Of a stretch of 64,000 bases of DNA, positions 10,452-22,175 are shown in pieces; within the stretch, counting starts at the first letter, position 1; each line of letters starts with the position of its first letter. The DNA lies in assembly GCA_028023455.1 (NCBI GenBank), contig JAQFVV010012495.1, positions 3,678,516 through 3,742,515 of the forward strand. Reading direction: 5' to 3'. The translations under genes were made by a program, and so were the position numbers. The stretch comes from Epiperipatus broadwayi (lineage: Eukaryota; Onychophora; Udeonychophora; Euonychophora; Peripatidae). Under the pieces are notes generated by a model that was given only the letters and a program-made list of their open reading frames with translations, did no database searches and was not told where the DNA came from.

Positions 10452-13400
10452 TGAAACGATAACTTTCCAAGCCCCTATCGTTTCACCATCAAACCTAATG
10501 ACACTCTCATCTGTGCTAAGTTCGAACCTATTTAAATGTTAATAAATTTAAAATTAGTTCATGTCTGTCTAAACAGCATTATATATTTACGTGCGAACCA
10601 ACGCTATAATTAGATAGGATTAGTAAAATTATAGCGTACTAAATTTATTTAATATTTCTAAAAATATTTGTTATATTATTTAAGTTAAGTGTAAATTATT
10701 AATTTTGTTGTTTAATATTGTAATTTCGTATGTGGATATATAATCTGTGCTATATAGAAGAAAGACATGATTTAAAATATGTAAAAGCCGTCATCTAAAA
10801 ATACTATTAAATGTTTCTTTAAAAATTGTTAAAAGATTTCTTGTTTTAAATATATTTCAGGGAAAAGTTTCTCGAAAATATATTTAAAAGCTATATTAAA
10901 ATATGTTTGTAAATTATTTTTAATAAATATGTTAAATGTGTTTTCGTTTTAAAAAAATGTTAAAAGGTTGTTTTTAAATAGAAAGAGTTTCTATTATATG
11001 TAAGATTAAAAATAAAAGCTAGTCAAGTAATTAAAAGATTTTTGATTGTAAACAAGTGTCATTAACGACCACACCTGGAATTCGTAAAAAGTAAAACTAG
11101 TTCAAAATTTACTAATTAAAATCTCCTTAGATAAGAATAAGTTATTTTAAAATCTAAATTGGACAATTGTTTGCAATGAAAAATCTTAATTATAATAATA
11201 GCTTATGGAATGTTTCTAACATAAGTTATCTAAGATCTGGATTATAAATTGAAAAATATTTAATTAAATTCCTGAGTTTAGTGAGTCTTGAGGCGATAGA
11301 TTCCGATAAGGAAAAAAATATAAATACTCTGTATTTTAACATAGGGATAGACAGCCATATTGTTAGTAAGAATTGCAGCCAGTCTTCACAATTGTTAATG
11401 TTTAACATGTCCGGCTAAAAGCGGGCATCTTGTTGCTGTTACTCCGCGGGAGAACGGGGTTACTCTTGTCGAAATGCCTAAACCACCATCATGCCGATGG
11501 AAGAGACGAGCCTAACATAATGGGAAAGATGATGCCGCCCAGTCAAACTAAACCAAACCAACAGCAAGAACTTGCAGTCCAGATAAATAATACCGGTACT
11601 GTTTTTATTTTGCAAACCGCAGAGCTCTGTGTAATTCTGTGTAATTCTTTATGTAAATATATCTATATAAGTTAGCTAACTCTCTTTTTAAAATAATTAT
11701 AAAACTAATATGTACCCAAAACTTAAATCCATTTAATTAATATTTTAAATATGTCAATTGCTATCCAAAATTTAATGTGTTAAAGTTCAAATAATCTGAC
11801 TTATTTATATTTTCCATTCACTTCAAAGTAAATTATTTAGATTAAAGTTATATCACTGCGGTTGTGTCTATATTTCTTTGCTTATTTTATTTTAAATGCT
11901 TATTATATTTCATATGCCAATATTTCGAAACAGTGGGCACTTAATTTCATGTTTTTAAGAAGATATTATTTGAAAATCTTCGCGTAATTTGCTTATAGCG
12001 TCAACTTTCTGCGCTGTTTCGAAATCCTTTTTTTTTTTTTATTTTAAACGATTTAATATGTAAAATGTGGCTCTTTTATAATCAACCATTTAAAAACTTA
12101 ACCTTTTAGTTTTATTTAGAATTAAATTTAGCCTTGATCGTATTTATAAGTATATTTGACATTTAAATTCTTAAGTCCATAGAAATATACTTTCCCTCCT
12201 TAAATATTTATTATCTATAAGTAACTTAATAGATCGAGCATGTCAAAGTACAGATGTAGTAATATTCCTTTTAGTAGCATAGACATTTATTATCAGGCTA
12301 CGCAAGAGTTGGTCCCAATTTGATAGAGCTAATATGCTATTAACTCGTATTTCATAGTATGAAATATACTATTCTTTGCTTGGCGGATGTGATATTATTT
12401 TATAAAAATATTCTCGTTTTGCTGCTATACGTAATATACGTATCTTAAGATGGAGCCACGGCGTTGCCAGCACATCTTCTTTTATAGGGTAGAGCAGTAG
12501 CGAAACCTGAGCCAAGGCCAGGTTAGCACGTAAGTCCCCCGCCATTCCTGAACAAAATGTTCCTTTTCACGCAGCATTGAGATCGGTTACAGGGTACCGC
12601 GTTTGTCGCAAGAACCCTGAAGTTATTTCATCCATCCGCAGAGCGATTTTTCCTATTATTGTTTACCTGTGCCATAGCGCATTGGTAAAATCTTATGCAG
12701 CCAACTCTCCCACCTTAACATAACGCTTTCAGCATTCTGAAATTTTCTCTCGAAAGCCATGTTCGATCGATCATTACTTGAGCTGGTTTATGCGCTCGTT
12801 ATTAAGTCATATTGTATATTTTAGTAAATGAATTCATGATCAAAGTTTAATATAATTATTTATATACCAGCCACAAATATAATAGGATTTGGCTTATCGA
12901 GATTTATAGACTTAACGTAGTGATTGATTATGTATTAAATGTCAACAATTCATAAGATGGGCATATGTTAAACCCCTCTATGAAATTTAATGATTACTTA
13001 TGTAAAGTGATTTTGAATTGTATATAAAAAGAGAATGTGTTCTCTTATCCACCCAATGTTTGTACATTCGACGCTGAAATGTGTAAAACTTATCAATTTC
13101 ATGCCAATTGTAAATAAATATATAATTAATTTAATGTATTTCGTTCTCTGTCTCGTTATTGATCTAATTCAATCCAATTCTAATTACTATTTATAGCCTA
13201 TATATGTGAAAACTATGCATTAATTTAAATTAGATTAGTGATATATTTTAGTCAATTAAGAACCTCTCTTTTAATTATCAGAGTCTTATTCCTTCTCCGT
13301 GACCTATGTCGGCCGTGTGGAAAGAGGTATATACTACGTGTAATTTCAAGGTGGTCATTCGTAGGGTCTTGAGTCTTGGAATCCCGGCTTACGAGTTGAA

Positions 13401-13504
13401 GTGTGGTCAGACTCAGGATGTCACAGTCCTAGTCTGGTCAGCTTCGGTCTCTTTTGCTTGGATTCTGAATTCTGTTACACGAATGTACAAACTTGACTGT
13501 TACA
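10452..13504 (+). mobile_element. CpG-bearing block, possibly a long solo LTR
   Basis: The block begins TGAAACGAT (with a short hairpin to ATCGTTTCA at 10487) and ends CTGTTACA, in the TG...CA style, inside a (TA)n target. Near its right end are a TATA box (TATATAAAA at about 13021) and a poly(A) signal AATAAA near 13113, followed by a roughly 390-bp U5-like segment. CpG and GC content rise at 12440-12790 and 13280-13500. No gag-pol is present. The 3-kb length is unusual, and the (TA)n flanks make the target duplication uninformative, so the call is tentative. Confidence 0.35.
13021..13118 (+). promoter_or_regulatory. Possible LTR promoter and poly(A) signal
   Basis: TATATAAAAAGAGAATG at 13021 resembles a TATA box and AAATAAATATA at about 13111 contains a poly(A) signal 90 bp later. 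This U3-R-like spacing is the main reason to suspect an LTR. It could also arise by chance in such AT-rich DNA. Confidence 0.35.
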
Positions 13505-13925
13505 ATATATATATATATATGAAGGGATTTGAACTCAGACTTTAAATCTCCCTACAGCTATGCACTAAATCTTATACAATTGACACACATGACCACACGT
13601 ATATGTGAAAAAAATAAATGATTTCCAATATACGTATTTCATGCTGAACCAGCAGACACCAGTTGGCCCAGACCACTATTTCCCACACATATATACAATC
13701 AGTGCTCAGTTTATATGAAGATAGCAAATCTTCAAACTTTAATGGAGAAGCTTCAATCTTCTCCACTTTCAAAGTCTTCAGCCATCCTCATCATTGAAAA
13801 TCCAATGATGGAACACATTTATTTTTTTAACATGTGTGTGGTCATGTGTATCAATTGTATAAGATGGAGTGCATAGCTGTAGGGAGCTTGAAAGTCTGAA
13901 TTAAAGTCCCTTCTAATTACATTAA
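13505..13925. mobile_element. Hammerhead repeat, family 1, inverted-arm copy
   Basis: The left arm (13520-13690) and right arm (13835-13920) are inverted copies around a centre at 13690-13835. Shared text includes GGGATTTGAACTCAGAC, ATCTTATACAATTGA and ACATGACCACAC. The left arm holds a decayed hammerhead. The minus strand also carries AGTTCAAATCCC near the outer end, resembling a pol III B box. It abuts the right edge of the possible LTR. Confidence 0.7.
13618..13683 (-). ncRNA. Decayed hammerhead motif, family 1
   Basis: Minus strand: GGGCCAA, CUGGUGU in place of CUGAUGA, stem-loop UGCUGGUUCAGCA, then GAAAUACGUAU-AUUGG. Stem II and GAAA survive, but the CUGAUGA core is mutated, so it should not cleave. 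Confidence 0.6.
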
Positions 13926-14067
13926 ATTTAGTATAGAAAATATACCTTATTTAAATACTATATATGTATGTGTTAATATATAAACTTTAAATTAAACATA
14001 GCTCAATACATGTATAAGCAAAGGGAATAAATCAACTTCATTGCAGGGTATAAGTTAAAAGCATTCT

Positions 14068-14268
14068 AAACGTTGGACAAAGAATCAAGAATAGAATGAA
14101 TCTACCTATCCTTTGGAGCTCTGATGTTTATAAGCATACTTTTATCAACATTGTTGATAATTCACTCTAAATTACCATCAACAATTTTGTCAAAAGTATA
14201 TATTAAACACATCAGAGCTCCAAAAATAGGTGGATTCATTCTATTCTTAATTCTTTGTTCAACATTTT
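14068..14268. repeat. Short foldback (MITE-like) hairpin
   Basis: Two arms of about 85-90 bp are inverted copies: ACAAAGAATCAAGAATAG and GGAGCTCTGATGT on the left match their complements at 14190-14265. The loop is short (about 14150-14175). No coding potential. It abuts the 3' end of the truncated LINE. Confidence 0.75.
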
Positions 14269-14282
14269 TTTTAGTTCATAGC

Positions 14283-14950
14283 CTGATGGGAGGATAATTT
14301 ATTCCCTTTGTTTACATGATGTGATGTGATACACTGTGACTTTTCCTTATACAGAGTAAGGAATCTCTCAGCAACTATGACCAAAAGAAATCTGTTAGCC
14401 ACTTTACCTTTCCTTTTCATTCCCCACCCTAAGTTTTCCCATAGTCTGCCCCCATCCCATTTCCATAACATAATCTTTGTCAATTCCATGGCCTTTATAT
14501 CTAAATCCCCCTTATCTTTTCCCAAACCCAGCATAAAAATCAATTACCCATTTTCTGTATAATCACTTTTCCTTATAATTATTTTTCCACAACTTTATTA
14601 TTTGTATCCTTTCTGCTTTCAAGCATTTACATTCAATTAACAGATGCCTAATATTTTCTATGCCTTCCTTACACAACTTGCAGACTAAATCACCCACATT
14701 TTCCCATTTATGTGTATAATCCCTTGTTGTTAAAGATTCCATTCAAGCTTTAAACAGTAAACTACTTTCCTTACTATTATCATAAATTAAGTCACACCTA
14801 ATACTCCATTTACTTCTATATATATTTAAACTCTTTTTACTCTTCATACTAGTTCTCCAATTACTTACTTTTAAAAATAATAGTAGCATACGTAATATAT
14901 TAATAATTAGTCCATTATAATATTTTAAACAATCCTTCAAATATATTTTT
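14283..14950 (-). mobile_element. 5'-truncated copy of the 1-4640 LINE family
   Basis: The minus-strand text matches the C-terminal part of the element at 1-4640. LVCKLCKEGIENIRHLLIEC near 14640-14700 keeps the C-x2-C...H...C knuckle lost in the other copy. GFGKRxGGF near 14510 and a tail ending near GTAAACAAAGGG follow. Only about 0.67 kb remains, typical of incomplete target-primed reverse transcription. The open frame 14271-14543 is a by-product of this remnant. Confidence 0.75.
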
Positions 14951-15667
14951 ATTTGCTTTATATATATATAAATTTGAATATTTGTTTGTTTGTTAATAAT
15001 TTTACAAATATTATCTCAATCTTCTTAATACCCACATTTTTTTTTCCAGTAAAATAATATATTGCTAATTTTAGAATTTACTAGAAAATTTTACTTTTAG
15101 ATGATGACAAATTCCCTAGAGGTCACTGCTAGTATAAACTTTCATATTCTGTAACAGTAGTTTTACTCATGATAGAAATAAATTACCAAATTTTTAAAAA
15201 TAATTAATTTACAGTAAACCAAAACTCCATAGCCTATGTATTCTCCAAAACAAAACAAAAAGAAAGACAATCGTGTATGATTAATTAAGATTGGTGCAAC
15301 ATTTGTTGAGCTATTAAATAACATACAAACAAACAAACTTTCAAATTTATATATATAGGTAAATAACTAAATCCCCATTTTCTAAACAATACCTGAATAG
15401 TTTTAACTTGGATAAAAACAGGCTGGCTATCTGATTAAAAAAGTAATCTTGAAACTTGCTTGAAAACCCACAACTATCTATTGTTCCAAGTTTTCACAAT
15501 CATTTGAATATTATTAGTTCATATGCATAGAAAGTAGATGCAATAACCTATTAAGATTCTATATATGTACGTTTGTATTTATGTTATTAAACAGGCCTCA
15601 GTGCAAACCAGAATAACCAATGGATGCCAGAAGGCTTGTGCATAAAATCCCCACCTAGTGCCTACTC

Positions 15668-15725
15668 ATCCAGTATTCCCAGACTAGTTTCTGGCTTGTG
15701 GCCTTCGTCAATGAGGAACCTTGAT
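15668..15725 (-). ncRNA. Hammerhead motif, family 2, core mutated
   Basis: Minus strand: AUCAAGG, then UUGACGA (C3 changed to U), AGGCCACAAGCCA, GAAAC-UA-GUC and UGG. All but the first core base is kept, so the fold may persist while cleavage is doubtful. Confidence 0.65.
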
Positions 15726-15858
15726 TCTGAGAACACTGCAACTACTAGTCTGAAGATATTGAATGAGTAAGCACTAGATGTGGCTTTTATGCACAAGCCT
15801 TTTGGCATCCATTGATTAATCTGGCTTGCAGTGAATGGCAATATGTATAGAGAGTTTT

Positions 15859-15966
15859 TTTGCCATGTGTCATAGCATTGGCCTGGAGGCGAATTCACAA
15901 CCATCTGCAACCAACTACTTGCTTGCAAGGCGACTGCGATAGCCTCCCGGTTAACAATGCTTGACT
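15859..15966 (-). mobile_element. tRNA-derived SINE inserted in a hammerhead repeat
   Basis: Bounded by an 18-bp target duplication ATATGTATAGAGAGTTTT (15841-15858 and 15967-15984). Minus strand: leader GTCAAGCATTG, A-box region, variable stretch with GTTGGTTGCAGATGG, B-box region GTGAATTCGCCTCC, then AATGCTATGACACATGG. The perfect 18-bp duplication shows the insertion is younger than the host repeat. Confidence 0.85.
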
Positions 15967-16030
15967 ATATGTATAGAGAGTTTTGCCTGTTTTAATAACA
16001 GTTAAGAACAAGCATAAGAAATAGTGATCA

Positions 16031-16560
16031 TGTGATATTTATATTACTGTAACATACTATAGAATCACAAAAACCCCATTATATAAATAATGTGTTATAC
16101 AAATTGGTTGATAAACCTAACCAAACATGTAATAAGTGTTTATGGAATCAACATTTAGATCATAAACATGACCTATTCTTCTTCATTTCTGTTATTCCAA
16201 TATATTTTTAATAAATCTCTAATGTTATTTAATTAAATCCAAACATAGAATAATTCATTTTAATTTTATTTTTTCAATCATTCTATATTAAAGTACAAGT
16301 AGTTATTGAATTCTCCAAAAAAAAAATATATTTTTATGATCATGATCCAGTCAAGACCATTACTTCATATATATATGTTTCAGAATATCGAGCTTGATTA
16401 AAACACCTTTTGATTTAAAACTGGATTAATTGTGAATAATCTTCAGTGATTATCATTGTTATTTGAGCATTCTGATGCATCATAGATATTAAGAAATCAT
16501 CATAATCATCTCACATAATTCAAGAATTGTGGATTTAAATTATCATTATCATTTTATATA
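16031..16560. other. AT-rich intronic DNA
   Basis: No gene or recognisable element seen. It lies in the 15.6-kb F-BAR intron. Confidence 0.5.
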
Positions 16561-18595
16561 TATTATAACGATCGAAATGAAAGTGAAGATCGAATCTAAC
16601 TGCAAACTACGATATCTGCTCTACAGGGCGCCATCTAGGCATTTAAACCTAGAAAAATTTATAGAGTAGGCAGATACGCGCTGTTAAGATTCCACTTTAT
16701 TTAAATATTCAGATCGTTAGCCCAAGTCACTAGTTCAGTGGAGACGCAGAGATAAAAATCTATATCTTAATTTATATCTTAAATATAAATAAATAAAAGC
16801 CACTGCCAGAAATTAACACATAAAAATATTTATTTACGCACATATAAAATCATTCTAATTTGAGGAATAAGTTTAACATTTTAGATTTTTATATTAACTT
16901 TTAATTTTACATTTAACTAAGTTTCAATGAGTTTAATATTTTATTTAGATAGTCGAGTATGAATAGACTACATAGACCTGCATTTGAAAAGAAAATATTC
17001 TATCCCTTATTTAACCTTAGGCCAAAAAATTTGCAATCAAACCGGCGCCAATCCATCTGATACATTTATGTATTCAATGTAGCATGAAAATACGACAACA
17101 CAAAATACTATATTGTCAGGAATGTACATCTGATCAGTAAGTAGAATTAGAGAAGACATTGTCTCTCCACCAACAGGAATGTCACATCTGTTGACGAGTA
17201 GAACAATAAACATAAAACTCCATAGGAATGGATCGCGATCCTTTGCCATCTTACAAACCCATCCATAGGCAAACAGAAGGTGTGTGGCGTATATACACAA
17301 TCCTGCATGTAGCGGATCTCATACTACATCTACTAATTACACAAATATATCCAATCCATTGAGCCAATTCAACTACGAAACGAATAACCTAAGATTACCC
17401 AACCCTTAATATAACTTTACAAAACTATATAGCCATTCATGCCCAACTTAAATTTAACATTTAGATACGTTTGCTCAGATTATTTTTATACAATTTGTTT
17501 TATAATGTCGAGTATAGATCGGCGGCATAGATTCCATGGTCAAAAACATTCCCAATTAAACACAACCGATCAAAATACAAAGTCAATCGATAACGTCAAT
17601 TGCTGAGGGAATACAGGAGACCCTTTGGTGTTCATCATAAGACACTGCAATGACATCGTTGACTTTTATATTCTAATCGACTGTGAAAACCACAACATAA
17701 TCAACCGCTAATGAATCTATGCAACGTCTATACCCAACTTAAATGTAATGCATTTAATAATTTCTACAATAAATATTACTACAAATAAAAATAATAAAAT
17801 GGAAATGATTTTAGCAAAACTTAACTATATAAATTTAAACAATCAATTATTAATTTGAAAATCAAATAAGAGTTCATTTTAAAATTTAAATTAGCTGAAT
17901 CTTTAAAAAAAACAATGTTGAAAGTTCTTAATTACTTTTTTTTGTTGTTGTTAATTTGTAAAGTTCATAGCTCATGGTAGAAGAGTCCAGGTTTCTGCTT
18001 TTAATTCCCACGACGCCTCCATTGGAAGATAATGTTCTGGATATGGCAATAGCTGGTTCAAGGTATCACAGTCTTTTCATTTTTTTTTTTAAATAGAGTG
18101 TGTGGTATGTGCATCCTACCACATCTCTCAAACACAAAATGCTGGAACTGCCTTGAAAAAACTGTATTTCCCTTTTTATATTATCCACATGGATTCAATC
18201 AACAAATGCTTCCATTGGTCAAGCTAATTTCTCTTTATTTTCTTATCTATCTTTCATCAGATCATTTTAATTATACAAGAGCCCAAGGCTAGCTTGCTTT
18301 TCAAACAATTTATAAACAATCATTTCCATTTACAGATTACAAGAATTAATTAATACCTGTTTTTATTTTTAAATCTTATACTTTTTTTATAAAAAAGTAC
18401 GTTCAAATACTTATTTATTTGTTTTTTTTTTTTTAAAAAAAATATTTTTAAAGTTTGGCATCTGTGCAAATGTATATACGTTTAACAAACATTTTAATTT
18501 TAGTGTTTAGTTTTTTACTTTTATTTGCGAACTTTTAAGTTTTTATTTTAAATTAATGTAACGACATATTTATATATCGTTACAATATATAAGTG
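16560..18595 (-). other. CpG-bearing block, unrecognised, perhaps LTR-derived
   Basis: CpG dinucleotides become frequent at 16565-16740 and 17030-17720, unlike the surroundings. On the minus strand, AATAAAGTGG lies near 16697-16706 and the block ends CGATCGTTATA, which would suit an LTR R-U5. At the other end TGTAACGA...TCGTTACA (18559-18588) is a small palindrome. No protein is recognisable; the open frame 17037-17300 shows no known domain. Confidence 0.25.
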
Positions 18596-18659
18596 TGGTG
18601 AATTTTTACACAAGATAAAATTTAAAAAAAAGTGATGGCAATACACCGGCAATATTTTG

Positions 18660-18735
18660 TTTTTTTCATATGTCAAATGCATTAACCATTGAAGCGAACC
18701 CGGGCCAGCTGCTTGGAAGGCAGCTATGAACTTTT
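18660..18735 (-). mobile_element. tRNA-Gly-derived SINE, 5' part lost
   Basis: Minus strand: GCTGCCTTCCAAGCAGCTGG (anticodon arm), CCCGGGTTCGCTTC (B box), AATGCATTTGACATATG and an A-run. The A-box half is missing: the copy ends just after CATAGCTGCC. Confidence 0.75.
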
Positions 18736-19009
18736 AATGCATTAAAATAATAAACATTTTTTTCTCAGTTTTCACTGCATGATTGAAAGTAAAATTTTAT
18801 TTTTGAATGTTGTCACTGTCTGGAATCAGAATTAGATACATTTGGATAAATTTTTATTTGCATTATATATTTTCCTTGAACTTTTCCAATTTTAAATGTT
18901 GCTCTAGTTTTCATTCTTCACTGGTTACTTCTTTATCATAGGTCCTAATGGAAGCCTCAATCACTATATTTATTTCTAAATGCTAAGAGATATTTATACA
19001 TATATTTTT

Positions 19010-19110
19010 TTTCATATGTCATAGCATCAGCTGGGAGGCGAACCCACAATCGTCTGCAACCAACTATTTGCTTGCAAGGCGGCTGTGATGACCTCTCGGC
19101 TAAAACACTT
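19010..19110 (-). mobile_element. tRNA-derived SINE (long variable-region type)
   Basis: Minus strand: GCCGAGAGGTCATCACAGCC (A-box region), GCAAATAGTTGGTTGCAGAC variable stretch, GTGGGTTCGCCTCCC (B box), GATGCTATGACATATG, then A-run. It lies just before a Penelope fragment. Confidence 0.8.
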
Positions 19111-19189
19111 ATTTTGTTTATTTGTGATAAACTTTTAATTTCACATTTAAACTGAAAAGATAGCATGTTAAAATCAAAGGTCACTGTTA

Positions 19190-19620
19190 TTGCAATGTAT
19201 CCTTAACTTTAATAGATGCATTAACAATTCCAAAGATAGACTACCTCCAATTAACCCCCAGCAAGCCGTATATAAAATAATTTGCCCAGAAAACAATTGT
19301 CATGCAGCATATTATGGGGAGACCAAGGCTTCTGTTCATATGAGGTTGCTGCAGCATAAATATGTATACAATAAGGCGCTAACAGATCCTTCCCACTTTT
19401 CTACTTTTGCGCAGCATAAAATCACTACGGGCCACTCGTGTATACCAGATAATCCGCAAGTGATGTGTGGTGAGCAACATGAGATAAGTAAGGAAAATCA
19501 AGGAGGCCTATTTCATTAACTTAGATGAAAACTCGTTAATTAAAAGAGACACATTTTACGCAACCTCGAAGAAATGGCAGACCTAATTTAAATAATTTGC
19601 ATCTGTTGGTTTAAATAAAT
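19190..19620 (+). mobile_element. Penelope-like element fragment with GIY-YIG domain
   Basis: The open frame 19190-19519 encodes a GIY-YIG domain: AVYKIICPEN (residues 26-35), AAYYGETKAS (39-48) and HMRLLQHKYVYN with the conserved Arg. HKITTGHS follows, as in the copy at 6654-7019 (REIKSGHN). After the stop, text such as NLDENSLIKRD continues to about 19600. There is no reverse transcriptase, so this is a 5'-truncated remnant. It differs clearly in sequence from the 7-10 kb and 34-37 kb copies, implying a separate lineage. Confidence 0.8.
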
Positions 19621-20926
19621 AAATAAATTGAACATCGCTATCTATCTATAGCTTTGAAAATGAAGGCATAGCTCCTTCAAAAAGTGCTTTAGAAATAAAT
19701 AAATAGAATAATAATATATATTTGAGTTTATGTGGGATATTACCATAGAATATGTGATTTTATTACATATATAAATCACACATTTCGTTATTTAACAGTA
19801 TCTATACAAAATGTTTGCAATAACTATATACAAATCCCTAACAGTAATACTAAAAATGGTCATTGTAATATTCTTGTTTTTGAATCTGTGCATTATGAAA
19901 GGATTTAATCTTGTGAGCTTTTGATCCGTCAAGCATAAAACGTTTTATCGTGTTGTCCTATATTTATTCAATTGTGATTATGCAGAATCCTGTTAAATGA
20001 ATTATGGGATAGAAGACCATCAATGCTCAAAAACCAATTGATATTCTTAGTCAAGTAATGTTACATATTATAAGATAATTCAATATAAAAATTATATAAA
20101 TAACCTATTAAACATGATATATTATAACAGTCAAGATTTGCAGCCTGGTAAAGTTAATAATCCTACGAATTAGGAAATGACCATCCAACTTGTATGTATG
20201 TAAGCAACATATATAAAAGATAAATATTACCACATACAATACAAAGTAAAACATCATTACCTATGGCTCCATGTATATCTTCACGTAGCTACAGCATTTG
20301 ATGTGACTAGACCATTCTTCTTTTATATCTCTCTAAGTCAGGAAGATATGAGAGATTCTAAATCAAAAAACTATAAAGACTATAAAAACATTGTACTACT
20401 TAAATTCATACTAATGTTTCAATACAGTGAATGAAACATTTTACTAGAAGTATGATAAAATGGATTATATAAGGTTTGAATACAGGGTAGCAACAATAAT
20501 CTATCCATATTATCTATATCGTTCCAATGGCAGTAAATTACATAAATTGGTTGCAAGAACTTTAACTAATTCTTTAAGGATAAATATAAAGACACATTTC
20601 TATTGGTTCAATCAAGATTTGAATACAATGTATTACTAATAATGTCAGTATTTACTATAATCTTTCATTTTCAATTTTATGTGAATTCGATATAAATATA
20701 CTTTCTAAATTGTCAGGAATGTATCCCAAGATATCCATATTAATATTAGCATAGTCAGTGCTTGAATACAAAGTATCATTGTATTTAATCTATGGCTATA
20801 GCCTTTGGTGGGTATAAGTTTACATTCTATTTATTATTTAATAGTAACATCTATTTTTTCTCACACTGTCATCTATTATGCAATGGAAATGTAACACTTA
20901 TTGATATAATGATGTATGTTAAAAGC
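19621..20926. other. AT-rich intronic DNA
   Basis: No gene or element recognised between the Penelope fragment and the F-BAR exon at 20933. Confidence 0.5.
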
Positions 20927-20932
20927 ACTTAC

Positions 20933-21074
20933 CCTCCTTCTTTTCTCTTTCTGTTCTTCGGCAAATGCGAGTGTTTTATTCACCTCTTCCATGAGTGCTG
21001 TGGCAGTTGCACAGTGCATTAAACCTATGCTTTCAGTCTGAGACTTTAAAACCTCCCATGCTTCTTTTAGTGTC
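20933..21074 (-). CDS. pstpip: PSTPIP-like F-BAR protein, exon TLKEAWEVLKSQTESIG...EEQKEKRRR
   Basis: A 142-bp minus-strand exon with acceptor TTGCAG and donor GTAAGT (20927-20932). One base completes a Gly codon split with the previous exon; 47 codons follow, ending in phase 0. The peptide includes TLKEAWEVLKSQTESIGLMH and ends FAEEQKEKRRR. This matches the PSTPIP helix in which SxxxLKxQxExVGxxH is followed by FRxRQKEQRKK. The residues are amphipathic and charged, as expected for the F-BAR coiled coil. Two ATG frames on the opposite strand here are chance frames. Confidence 0.87.
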
Positions 21075-21448
21075 CTGCAATAAAAATAAAATGAGTATTC
21101 AATATCTTTATGTGGTTAAAGCTGATTGCAATGTAAACATAGTTAAATATAAAGAAGAAACAGTACTGCATAAGAACCATATACAATACAACTACTTAAA
21201 TACCATTTAAATATTGCTGGTGTTTCTTATTAAATAAATTCGATCTCGTAAACAAATAAAAATTCTAATAATGTTTATTCATCAGAAAATGGACACAAGA
21301 ATATAAAAAAAATCAAAAACTATAAATAAACATCATACAAAGTAAGTTTTATTAATTTTTAGATCTAAATATAACTTTTTAATAGCTCGAATATATATAA
21401 AATAATGCAACAGTACTGAAAAACCCAGCAAGCAAACCTAACATATAG

Positions 21449-21785
21449 GTGGGCTCATTCTACATTTTATGTTTAGTGATAGTTATAGAGTTAAGAGAAC
21501 AAACAGGTGTTACTGATTTCATTGAAAAAATTAAAAGACTGAAGTGGAGTTGGGCTGGACATATTGTTAGAAGAGATGATAATAGGTGGACAATTGAAAT
21601 TTTAAACTGGATTCCAAGAGATTGTAAAAGACCCAGAAAGAGACCACATGTGAGATGGATGGATGAAATAAGAAAGTGTGCAGGGGTGATGTGGAGAAGA
21701 GAAGCTAAAGATAGAAAAAGATGGGTTGAACTTGGAGAGACCTTCATACTGCAGTGGATTGATAATGGTTGATGATGATAGAGTT
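21449..21785 (+). mobile_element. RTE-type LINE, 3' end only
   Basis: The open frame 21449-21772 encodes IKRLKWSWAGHIVRRDDNRW, then a GKRxxxRPxxRWxDxI-like stretch (KRPRKRPHVRWMDEIRK) and WVELGETFILQW. This is the well-known C-terminal text of RTE/BovB-type LINEs. It ends in (TGATGA)n at about 21765-21780, matching the short-repeat 3' tail typical of the clade. Only the last about 0.3 kb is present. It lies about 375 bp above the F-BAR exon at 20933-21074, in the intron. Confidence 0.8.
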
Positions 21786-22080
21786 CGCTGGAGTTTTTCA
21801 ATACATCTGCATTAATTTAAATTTTTAGATCTTTAAAACATATAACCATAAATAACAAGTACCCAAATATGAAGCGAAATTCAACAAAAATCCATTTTCT
21901 CAACAGCTTATCTTCATCATAATATATACCCATGACTATCTTTTGTCACCTGTTCTTCATTCTTTGAAGAATTTTTTTTCTTTTTATATTGCATTCATGA
22001 TGCTTTACCCTTTCTAATTTACAAATTATTCTTTGCTACTTCAATAAAGTTAATACATATATATATCAATGTACAGTTGT

Positions 22081-22175
22081 GGTTTTTTTCATATGCCAAA
22101 TGCGTTGACCGGGAAGTGAACCCGGGCCAACAGCTTAGAAGGCAGCTATGCTAGCCACTAGGCCACCAATGCAAA
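22081..22175 (-). mobile_element. tRNA-Gly-derived SINE, near full length
   Basis: Minus strand: GCATTGGTGGCCTAGTGGC (acceptor and A box), TAGCATAGCTGCCTTCTAAG (anticodon changed from UCC to UCU), CCCGGGTTCACTTCCCGG (T arm), AACGCATTTGGCATATG, then A-run. Confidence 0.8.

Larger units (their letters stand above)
15585..16030. mobile_element. Hammerhead repeat, family 2, inverted copy split by a SINE
   Basis: The left arm (15590-15735) carries a minus-strand hammerhead; the right arm is inverted and runs 15735-15858 then 15967-16030, with a SINE inserted between. TGTTATTAAACAGG at the left end and CCTGTTTTAATAACA at the right form the terminal inverted repeat. Non-coding. Confidence 0.75.

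Noticed and set aside
10452-10490. Rho-independent-like terminator hairpin
   Set aside because: The hairpin TGAAACGAT...ATCGTTTCA is in animal DNA and probably part of a repeat end; bacterial terminators do not apply.
14271-14562. Overlapping frames on both strands as genes
   Set aside because: They lie within the truncated LINE copy; the minus frame matches the C-terminal text of the element at 1-4640 and the plus frame is its shadow.
17037-17300. 88-codon minus-strand frame with hydrophobic stretches
   Set aside because: No recognisable domain, no splice or promoter context, and it sits in a probable repeat block.
21460-21801. Minus-strand 113-codon frame
   Set aside because: It is the shadow of the RTE C-terminal frame on the plus strand, whose peptide is clearly recognisable.
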